DNA from: Streptomyces noursei
Lineage (GTDB): Bacteria; Actinomycetota; Actinomycetes; Streptomycetales; Streptomycetaceae
Assembly (NCBI RefSeq): GCF_001646665.1
Contig: NZ_LWBU01000002.1
Location: forward strand, 17,962-65,051
DNA length: 47,090 nt
Direction of reading: 5' to 3'
Part shown: one piece after another, positions 1 through 8,205 of the stretch
Position numbering within the stretch: the first letter of the stretch is position 1
Layout of the letters: each line of letters starts with the position of its first letter
Program-made: the position numbers and the translations under genes
The notes under the pieces: generated by a model
The model's input: the letters and a program-made list of their open reading frames with translations, nothing else
Databases searched by the model: none
Told to the model about the DNA's origin: nothing

Positions 1-15
1 GGGGGGAGGCCCCCC
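1..15. terminator. G6/C6 hairpin at window edge
   Basis: Six G (1-6), a three-base loop and six C (10-15) can pair just downstream of the minus-strand permease stop at 32. It may be part of the operon terminator, but the window cuts it off, so its true extent is unknown. Confidence 0.35.
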
Positions 16-31
16 GCCGGTATGGGTGACG

Positions 32-955
32 TCACTTCACGGAACCCGCCATCACGCCCTGCACGAAGTGCCGCTGGAAGGCGAAGAACACCACCACCGG
101 CACGATCAGGGAGAGGAAGGCGCCCGGCGCCAGGACGTCGATGTTGCTGCCGAACTGCCGCACCTGCGACTGGAGTTCCACCGTCAGGGGCTGCGAGGAG
201 CTGTCGGCGAAGAGCAGCGCCACCAGCATGTCGTTCCACACCCACAGGAACTGGAAGATCGCCAGGCTCGCGATCGCCGGCCGGCCCACCGGCAGCACCA
301 GCCGGGTGAAGATCCGCCATTCGCCGCCCCCGTCCATGCGTGCCGCCTCCAGCATCTCGCGCGGGATGTCCGCGAAGTAGTTGCGGAGCAGGAACACGGC
401 GAACGGCAGCCCGTACGCGACGTGGAACAGCACCACGCCCGGGATCGTGCCGAACAGGCCCAGCTGCCCGAAGAGCTTGGCCACCGGCAGCAGACCCACC
501 TGCACCGGCACCACCAGCAGCGCCACCACCGCCAGGAAGATCCAGTCCCGGCCGGGGAACTCCAGCCAGGCGAAGGCGTATCCGGCGAGTGCCGCGAGCA
601 CCACGACGAGCACGGTCGTCGGCACCGAGATCAGCACGGTGTTCCAGAACGCCCGGGTGATGCCCGCGTTGCCCAGCAGTGCCGTGTAGTTGTCGAGGGA
701 CAACTGGCCGGGGCCGGTCAGCGCGGTCCACCAGCCGCTCGCCGCGTTGTCGTTGGCCGAGCGCAGCGAGGACAGCAGCAGTCCCGCCACCGGGGTGATC
801 CAGACGAGGCCGACCACCGCCAGGAACGCCTGGACCAGGCCGTTGCCCAGCCAGCGGCGGAGCCTGCCGCCCCGCGGCCGGGTGGGAACGGGCCGGGCGG
901 GCGGGGGCGGGGCGGACGGCTGCGACGGGGGAGGAGCGGTGACGGTCGCGCTCAT
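32..955 (-). CDS. Sugar ABC transporter permease, MalG-like
   Basis: Inner-membrane permease of about 307 aa, the usual MalG length. The start is the ATG at 955-953, which overlaps the stop of the upstream permease gene (ATGA, 952-955); the open frame runs further upstream but that part lies inside the other permease. A Pro/Ala-rich cytoplasmic N-terminus is followed by six hydrophobic segments. The ATPase-contacting EAA loop is clear (LEAARMDGGGEWRIFTRLVLP), as is the C-terminal family ending with FFAFQRHFVQGVMAGSVK. It is the last gene of the glucosidase - binding protein - permease operon. No ATPase gene is present; in Streptomyces such systems are usually energised by the shared MsiK ATPase encoded elsewhere (known biology, not visible here). 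Confidence 0.93.
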   Translation of the reverse strand: MSATVTAPPPSQPSAPPPPARPVPTRPRGGRLRRWLGNGLVQAFLAVVGLVWITPVAGLLLSSLRSANDNAASGWWTALTGPGQLSLDNYTALLGNAGITRAFWNTVLISVPTTVLVVVLAALAGYAFAWLEFPGRDWIFLAVVALLVVPVQVGLLPVAKLFGQLGLFGTIPGVVLFHVAYGLPFAVFLLRNYFADIPREMLEAARMDGGGEWRIFTRLVLPVGRPAIASLAIFQFLWVWNDMLVALLFADSSSQPLTVELQSQVRQFGSNIDVLAPGAFLSLIVPVVVFFAFQRHFVQGVMAGSVK

Positions 956-2283
956 GACTGGCTCCTGCGGAAGCGGCGGACGTTGAAGACCATGGCGGGG
1001 ATCACCAGCAGCAGGAGCAGCACACCGAGCGCGCTGCCCAGCCCCTGGTTGTTGCCGCCGCCGAAGGACACGAGCCACATCTGGGTGGCGAGGACCGTGG
1101 CGTCCTCCTGCACCGGGCCCGGCGCGATGATGTAGATCAGGTCGAAGACCTTCATCACGTTGATCACCAGCGTGACGAAGACGACCGTCAGCACGGGCGC
1201 CAGCAGCGGCACGGTGATCCGGCGGAACACCTGCCACTCGCTCGCCCCGTCCATCCGGGCCGCCTCCAGGGCGTCACGCGGCAGCGACGACAGGCCGGCA
1301 CCGATCAGCACCATGGCGAAGCCGGTCCAGATCCACAGGTAGGCGCCGATGATCGCCGGAGTGACGAGCGCGGGCCCCAGCCAGGAGACGCCCTCGTAGG
1401 GCGGCGCGAAGTTCGCCGCGGGCAGTTTCACCGTGTACGTGCCGTCGGCGAGACCCGCGAAGCGGAACGAGCCGTCCGCCGCCGTCGTCGCCGTGGCGAC
1501 CGTCCCGCCGTCCCGTACCGCCTCGACCGCCATGCCCGGCAGGCCGCGCTCGGCCGCGTCGATCACGCCCGGCCGCCCCCCGCCGCCGGGGGTGAAGTCC
1601 AGGTAGACGACACCGCGCACCTCGTCCGCGGCGGCCTTGGCCGACGACGCCGGCTTCGCCTCCGCGGGCATCTCCTTGGGCGGTACGCCCACCAGGCCGA
1701 GGGTCACGGCACTGCCCGGCGAAACGGCCTCGGCCGTGCCGTACGACCCGTCCGGGGCCTTCCGCAGCCCCTGGTCCTCCCGGGGGCGGGCGGTCGGGTA
1801 CGAGGAGCCGTCCTCGAAGACGTCGTGCACGCCGACCACCGCCGCGTTGAGCACGCCCTTGTCGGGGTCCTCCTCGTAGGCGAGCCGGAAGATGATGCCC
1901 GCGGCGAGGAAGGAGACGGCCATCGGCATGAAGAGCAGCAGCTTGAACGCGGTGGCCCAGCGGACCTTCTCCACCAGCACCGCGAGGATCAGCCCGAGCC
2001 CGGTGAGCAGCGTCGGGGCGACCACCACCCAGATGGCGCTGTTGCGGATGGCGGTCAGGGTGGCGGGGTCGCGGAACATCTCCGCGTAGTTCTCCCCGCC
2101 GACGAACCGCGTCCCGGCCGCGTCGAAGAAGCTCCGGCCGACCGAGAACAGGACCGGGTAGACGACCAGCGCGCCGAGGAGCAGCAGCGCCGGCAGGACG
2201 AAGGCGACGGCGATGGCCCGCCGGCGGCGCTGGGCGCGCCGCCGGGGACCCGCGGCCCCCACGGAGGTGGTGAGGGTGGTCAT
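952..2283 (-). CDS. Sugar ABC transporter permease, MalF-like, with inserted beta-sandwich domain
   Basis: This 443-aa permease is about 130-150 aa longer than the usual MalF/UgpA-type permease. TM segments are seen near residues 22-48, 82-105, 113-134, 305-330, 360-382 and 417-434, and the EAA loop is at about 339-360 (EAARMDGASEWQVFRRITVP). The extra length (about 138-300) falls between the third and fourth TM segments, the place where E. coli MalF carries its periplasmic P2 loop. Within it, residues 222-289 (RGVVYLDFTPGG ... GLPGMAVEAV ... ADGSFRFAGLADGTYTVKLP) read as a Cna-B/SdrD-like or carboxypeptidase-regulatory-like beta-sandwich. It starts 4 nt after the binding-protein gene and overlaps the next permease by 4 nt. 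The substrate is inferred to be an alpha-glucoside from the GH13 neighbour. Confidence 0.92.
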   Translation of the reverse strand: MTTLTTSVGAAGPRRRAQRRRRAIAVAFVLPALLLLGALVVYPVLFSVGRSFFDAAGTRFVGGENYAEMFRDPATLTAIRNSAIWVVVAPTLLTGLGLILAVLVEKVRWATAFKLLLFMPMAVSFLAAGIIFRLAYEEDPDKGVLNAAVVGVHDVFEDGSSYPTARPREDQGLRKAPDGSYGTAEAVSPGSAVTLGLVGVPPKEMPAEAKPASSAKAAADEVRGVVYLDFTPGGGGRPGVIDAAERGLPGMAVEAVRDGGTVATATTAADGSFRFAGLADGTYTVKLPAANFAPPYEGVSWLGPALVTPAIIGAYLWIWTGFAMVLIGAGLSSLPRDALEAARMDGASEWQVFRRITVPLLAPVLTVVFVTLVINVMKVFDLIYIIAPGPVQEDATVLATQMWLVSFGGGNNQGLGSALGVLLLLLVIPAMVFNVRRFRRSQS

Positions 2284-2287
2284 GTCG

Positions 2288-3609
2288 TCAGCCCTTGTAC
2301 GCCTTGGCCGCCGCGGCTTCGAGCGCCGCCGCGGTCGCCGCCGGGTCCGACGGGTCGCGCAGGAAGTCCTGGAGCAGCTTCCACTCGCCCACGCCCTTGG
2401 TGCCGCCGAAGGAGGCCGGTGCCTGGTCCGACATGTCGAAGCGCACGGTGTCCCCGGCGTCGATCAGCGACTTGGCCGTCTCGCGTGCGGTGTCGTCACC
2501 GTACGAGGCGAGGTCCAGCTTCTTGTTGGGGGAGAGGAACCCGCCCGCCTCCGCCCACACGGCCGCCGCCTCGGGGGTGGCCAGGTACTCCAGGAACGCC
2601 GTCGCGGCCTTGCTGTTCTTGCCGTCCTTCAGGACGACGGCCGCGTCACCGCCGCTGACCACCGGTGCCTTGCCGCCGGTGACGGCGGGGAAGGGGAAGA
2701 AGGTGGCGTCCTGGCCGATCTTCTTGCCGAACTGGTCCTTGGCGATGCCGGCGACGAAGTCGCCCTCGTACACCATTCCGGCCTCCGGCTCGGGGCCGAA
2801 CACCTTCTCCACGGAGCCCGGGAAGTCGGTGCTCAGCGCGCCCTTCTGGCCGCCCGCGATCAGCTTCTTGTCGGAGAACAGCGTGCCGAGGGTGGTCAGG
2901 GCCTTCACCACGGTGGGGTCGGTCCACGCGATCTCGTGCTTGGCGAGCTGGTCGTACTTCTCGGGACCGGCCTGGGAGAGGTAGATGTTCTCGAACCAGT
3001 CGGTGAGCGTCCAGCCGTCCTCACCTGCGACGGCGAAGGCCGGCAGGCCCGAGTCGGACACGGCCTGGCCGCTCTTGAGCATCTCCTCGTACGTCTTCGG
3101 CGGCTTGACGCCCGCCTGCTCGAACGCCTCGGGGCTGTACCAGACGGTCGACTTGTGGGCGGCCTTGAAGTACAGGCCGTACAGCTTGCCGTCGACCGAG
3201 CCGTAGTCCTTCCACACCGGCGCGTAGTTGGCGTCGACGGCGCTCACGGTCTTGCCGGAGAGCGGGCTGAGCCAGCCCTTCTTCGCGAACTGCTGGAGCA
3301 CGCCGACCTGGGGGACCATCACCACGTCGGGGGCGTTGCCGCCCTCGATCTTGCTGCCGACGACCGTGGAGACGTTGTCCCCGGTCGAGGTGAAGCGGGT
3401 CTTGGCGCCGGTCTTCTCGGTGAAGGCGTCCAGCACCTTCTGGAAGTTCTTCTGCTCGGCACCGGACCACACACCGGCCACGTCGAGCGTCTGGCCGCTG
3501 AGTTCCTTCGCTCCGCCGCCCGCGCTCACCGGGCCGCCGCCGCAGGCGGTCGCCCCCAGCGCCAGGGTCAGCGCCGAACAGCACGCCATCGCCATCCGTC
3601 GTCGCGTCA

Positions 3610-3613
<4 letters not shown>
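2288..3613 (-). CDS. Extracellular sugar-binding lipoprotein (family 1 SBP)
   Basis: The 441-aa protein has a lipoprotein signal peptide: basic MMTRRR, a hydrophobic core, then ATACGGG with the candidate lipid-bearing Cys at about residue 24. The mature part has MalE/UgpB-like features: an opening strand LDVAGVWSGAEQKNFQ, an early TRFTSTGDN segment, and a C-terminal ATAFLEYLATPEAAAVWAE segment typical of family 1 solute-binding proteins. The start at 3613 overlaps the glucosidase stop (3610-3613) and has a GGAGG eight bases upstream. It delivers substrate to the two permeases encoded next. The true ligand (maltose, maltodextrin, trehalose, other alpha-glucoside) cannot be told from the sequence. 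Confidence 0.93.
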
Positions 3614-5301
<1,688 letters not shown>

Positions 5302-5359
5302 CACCCGTTGACCTGTTTCTTCGTGAAGGGGTGCGCGCCATCCAGAGCGGGTAGCGGTT

Positions 5360-5398
5360 ATGCATGCATGTTAAGTAGGCGTGACGAGAGGGTGTCAA
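5360..5398 (-). promoter_or_regulatory. Candidate promoter and operator of the glucosidase operon
   Basis: On the minus strand a TTGACA hexamer (5393-5398) is followed after 19 bp by TAACAT (5368-5373); shifting the -10 gives TTAACA at 18 bp. A perfect 10-bp palindrome ATGCATGCAT lies at 5360-5369 over the -10/start region, a classic place for a repressor. This leaves about 55-60 nt of leader before the glucosidase ATG at 5301. Carbohydrate operons of this kind are normally controlled by a LacI- or ROK-type repressor, but none is encoded in the window. Confidence 0.5.
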
Positions 5399-5468
5399 CG
5401 CTGCTGCACGAAGTCAGCGCAAGGTGGGGGTGAATGTCCCGTTATGCCCAGGGAGTCGTTAGCCTGCG

Positions 5469-5485
5469 GTTACCTAACAGGTAAC
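5469..5485. promoter_or_regulatory. Perfect 7-bp inverted repeat, operator-like
   Basis: GTTACCT-AAC-AGGTAAC is a perfect dyad of 17 bp with A/T-rich arms in a very G+C-rich background. It lies 29 bp past the stop of the orphan binding protein and about 70 bp upstream of the candidate -35 of the glucosidase operon. It looks like a regulator site rather than a terminator. Its left 10 bases GTTACCTAAC recur on the minus strand at 29866-29857 in the marR/ABC promoter region. Confidence 0.45.
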
Positions 5486-5513
5486 TAGGCGAGGGGGTGC
5501 GGAAGTGTCGCGG

Positions 5514-6791
5514 TCAGCGGCGGCGGGCGATGGCCGCGAGCTCGTCCGCCAGCCGGCGCACGGCCGCCTCGGGCGTCTGCCGCTGCGCCATCGCGTCGTG
5601 GACCACGGCCTGCACGGCCAGGCTGACCTGCTCGTAATGCGGGCTCTTGGGGCGCGGGGCGGCCGCCAGCACGCTGGCCCGGAGCGCGGGGAGGTAGGGG
5701 AACCGCCGCACCAGCGACGCGTCCCCGTACAGGGCGGCGCGCACCGGCGGCAGGGCGCCCTCGGTCAGCACGCGGCGCTGCACCCGTTCACTCGTGAGGT
5801 ACGCGATGAGGTCGCGCGCCGACTCCGGGTGCCGCGCATGGCTGCTCACCGCCAGGTTCGACCCGCCCAGCACGCTCGTGCCCGGCCCGTCGGGCCCCGG
5901 CAGCGGCACCGCGCCGAACCTGCCCGCCACCCGCGAACCGGAGCCGGACGCGCCGGCCCAGGCGTACGGCCAGTTGCGCAGGAACAGCAGCCTGCCCTCC
6001 TGGAACGCCCGCCGGGACTCCTCCTCCGTGTACGTCAGGGCCTCCCGGGGGATCCAGCCGTCCCGCACACCGCGCGCCAGGAACGCGATCCCCTCCCGCG
6101 CGCCCGCGGAGTCCACCGTGACCCGCTCGCCCTCGTCGCCGAGGATGGTGCCGCCCGCCGAGTACACCGCCTCCGCGGCGTTCACCGTCAGCCCCTCGTA
6201 CGGCAGGAACTGCCCCGCGTACCCGTCGAGGCCGTTCGCCGGCGCCAGGGTCCGCGCCTGCCGCTCCAGCTCCGCCCACGTCCGGGGCGGACGCTCGCCC
6301 GCGCGGTCGAGGACGTCCTTGCGGTAGAAGAGCATCCCGGCGTTGGTGACGTAGGGAACGGCGTACAGCCGCCCGTCGTAGGTCGCCGTGTCCACGACCG
6401 GGGGCAGGAAGCTCTTCAGCGGGAACCGCCCGCGGTCCACGGGCGCGATCCACCCCGCGGCGGCGAACTCCGACGTCCACGCCACGTCGATGTTGAGGAC
6501 GTCGAACCGGCCGGCCCCCGACCGCAGGTCAGTGATCATCTGGGACCGGGTCTCGTCCGCCGAGTCCGGCAGTTCGACCAGCGTCACGCGCTCGTCGGGG
6601 TGCGACCGGTTCCAGCCCTCCAGCACCCGGCCCAGGTATCCGGTGAGGTCCCCGGCCGTGGCCAGGGTCATCGGGCCCCGCCCCCCGGCGTCGGGCGCCC
6701 GGCCCTGCGGGGCGGCGCCGGAAGCCGCGTACCCGGTCAAAATGACCATGAGGACGAGGAGACCCCTACCCGCGGCACGTATCCACCGCAT
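5514..6791 (-). CDS. Sugar-binding protein (family 1 SBP) with altered lipobox
   Basis: About 425 aa, resembling trehalose/maltose- and ThuE-type binding proteins: TLATAGDLTGYLGRVLEGWN at the mature N-terminus, FDVLNIDVAWTSEFAAAGWI, YAVPYVTNAGMLFYRKDVL and FLRNWPYAW are family hallmarks. The start at 6791 is preceded by GGGAGGA eight bases upstream; an earlier in-frame ATG at 6845 lacks this. The signal peptide MRWIRAAGRGLLVLMVILTG is followed by Tyr (TAC) exactly where a lipobox LTGC would carry Cys (TGC). The protein may therefore be released by signal peptidase I (AXA-like sites follow) or be defective. It has no permease genes of its own; the next operon downstream has its own binding protein. 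Confidence 0.88.
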   Translation of the reverse strand: MRWIRAAGRGLLVLMVILTGYAASGAAPQGRAPDAGGRGPMTLATAGDLTGYLGRVLEGWNRSHPDERVTLVELPDSADETRSQMITDLRSGAGRFDVLNIDVAWTSEFAAAGWIAPVDRGRFPLKSFLPPVVDTATYDGRLYAVPYVTNAGMLFYRKDVLDRAGERPPRTWAELERQARTLAPANGLDGYAGQFLPYEGLTVNAAEAVYSAGGTILGDEGERVTVDSAGAREGIAFLARGVRDGWIPREALTYTEEESRRAFQEGRLLFLRNWPYAWAGASGSGSRVAGRFGAVPLPGPDGPGTSVLGGSNLAVSSHARHPESARDLIAYLTSERVQRRVLTEGALPPVRAALYGDASLVRRFPYLPALRASVLAAAPRPKSPHYEQVSLAVQAVVHDAMAQRQTPEAAVRRLADELAAIARRR

Positions 6792-6839
6792 AGGTTTCCT
6801 CCCTGAGCACCCGGCGCAGGACGTCGGCGTCCGCGTCTC

Positions 6840-6906
6840 GGGCATGTATACCCGTTAGGCATGGGCGATACTAGAGCCCACATCACACCGGGAGCACGCG
6901 GAGGAG
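6840..6906. promoter_or_regulatory. Divergent promoter region between binding protein and padR operon
   Basis: The 125-bp gap between the two divergent starts contains the only A/T-rich stretch nearby, including GCATGTATACCCG (6842-6854) and GATACTAG (6867-6874), the latter a possible -10 for the PadR operon. A GGAGGAGG at 6900-6907 is the ribosome binding site of padR. PadR proteins usually bind their own promoter; a half-palindromic GGGCATGTATACCC (6840-6853, 5 of 7 pairs) is the best visible candidate. No convincing -35 is seen. Confidence 0.3.
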
Positions 6907-6916
6907 GACAGCACGG

Positions 6917-7432
6917 GTGCGCCTTCCCCTCCTCGCCCTCCTGGCCCGGGGCCCCGCCCACGGCTACGAACTCAAGCAGGACCTTGAGCAACTGCTGGGC
7001 GCCGCGTACCCTCCCACCAACGTCGGCCAGATCTACGTGACGCTCGGCCGGCTGGAGAAGTCCGGACTCATCGAGGGCGAGGAGATCGCCCAGGAGAGCC
7101 GGCCCAACAAGAAGATCTACCGCCTCACCGACGCCGGGCAGGAAGCACTGCGCGCCTGGTTCGAGGAGACGGCCGACGAACCGAGGGTCCGGGACGAGTT
7201 CTTCATGAAACTCGCCCTCGCCCCCCGAACCGGGCTCGCCGACCAGATCGCCCTCATCAACAGACAGCGACGCGAGTACCTCAACACCATGCGCAACCTC
7301 TCCAAGCTGGCCGCGACCGAAGACCGGGACAACCGCATATCGCACCTGCTGATCGAGGGCGCCATGCTCCACCTCCAGGCCGACCTCGACTGGCTGGAGC
7401 GCTGCCAGGAGGAACTGGAGGACCTGCGATGA
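6917..7432 (+). CDS. PadR-family transcriptional regulator
   Basis: A 171-aa PadR protein. Residues 1-80 form the winged helix with typical sequence (LLALLARGPAHGYELKQDLEQ, YVTLGRLEKSGLIEGEE, KKIYRLTDAGQEALRAW) and the C-terminal half is a helical dimerisation region (vinculin-like type). The GTG start at 6917 has a GGAGGAGG 9-10 bases upstream; no longer start fits. Its stop overlaps the ABC ATPase start (7429-7432), so regulator and transporter are one operon. By analogy with other PadR-ABC pairs it is expected to repress its own operon and be relieved by the exported or sensed compound (inference). Confidence 0.92.
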   Translation: MRLPLLALLARGPAHGYELKQDLEQLLGAAYPPTNVGQIYVTLGRLEKSGLIEGEEIAQESRPNKKIYRLTDAGQEALRAWFEETADEPRVRDEFFMKLALAPRTGLADQIALINRQRREYLNTMRNLSKLAATEDRDNRISHLLIEGAMLHLQADLDWLERCQEELEDLR

Positions 7433-8199
7433 CGGACACCTCCGCGATATCCGCCGCACCGCTGCTGCGCGCCGAGGGACTGGTCAAGACCCACCACGGC
7501 GAAGGCGCCCCCGCCCACGCCGTCCGCGGGGTCGACCTGTCCGTGCGGCACGGCGAGTTCGTCGCCGTCACCGGCCCCTCCGGCGCCGGGAAGTCCACCC
7601 TGCTGCACCTGCTCGGCGGGCTCCAGCGCCCCGACAGCGGCTCCCTCTGGCTCGACGGCGAGCGCACCGACGGCTACAGCGAGGCGCGGTGGGCCGTGGA
7701 ACGGCGCCGCCGCATCGGCATCGTCTTCCAGTTCTTCAACCTCGTCTCCAACCTCACCGTCGCCGACAACGTCGAACTGCCCGCCCTCCTCGCCGGCACC
7801 TCCGCCCGCCAGGCCCGCGCCGAGCGCGAGAAGCTCCTCGCCGAGCTGGGCCTGGAGGGCAAGGCCCGCAGCATGCCCGGCGAGCTCTCCGGCGGCGAGC
7901 AGCAGCGCGTCGCCCTCGCCCGCGCCCTGGTCAACCAGCCCCGCCTGCTCCTCGCCGACGAACCGGCCGGCAGCCTGGACAGCAAGGGCACCCGCGAGGT
8001 CATGCGGCTGCTCGGCCGCTTCCACCAGCGCGGGCAGACCATCGTCCTCGTCACCCACGACGCCCGCCTCGCCAGCGCCGCGGACCGGGTGATCAGCTTC
8101 TACGACGGCCGGATCGCCGACGACGCCGACCTCGCCGCCGCACCGCCGCGCCGCACCGGCCCGGCCGGTGTCATCGCCCTGAACGACCTGAGGGACTGA
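7429..8199 (+). CDS. ABC transporter ATP-binding protein (MacB/LolD type)
   Basis: A 256-aa nucleotide-binding subunit. Walker A GPSGAGKSTLL, Q-loop IVFQFFNLVSNLT, signature LSGGEQQRVALARAL, Walker B LLLADEPAGSLD and the H-loop VLVTHD are all intact. The pattern FQFFNL and DEPAGSLD places it with MacB/LolD-like ATPases that serve FtsX-type permeases. The start codon overlaps the padR stop by 4 nt, and the permease follows 6 nt after its stop. Together they make a type VII (MacB-like) system in which the ATPase drives conformational change in the extracellular domain rather than transport through a channel (known for the family). Confidence 0.94.
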   Translation: MTDTSAISAAPLLRAEGLVKTHHGEGAPAHAVRGVDLSVRHGEFVAVTGPSGAGKSTLLHLLGGLQRPDSGSLWLDGERTDGYSEARWAVERRRRIGIVFQFFNLVSNLTVADNVELPALLAGTSARQARAEREKLLAELGLEGKARSMPGELSGGEQQRVALARALVNQPRLLLADEPAGSLDSKGTREVMRLLGRFHQRGQTIVLVTHDARLASAADRVISFYDGRIADDADLAAAPPRRTGPAGVIALNDLRD

Positions 8200-8205
8200 C
8201 CGGCT

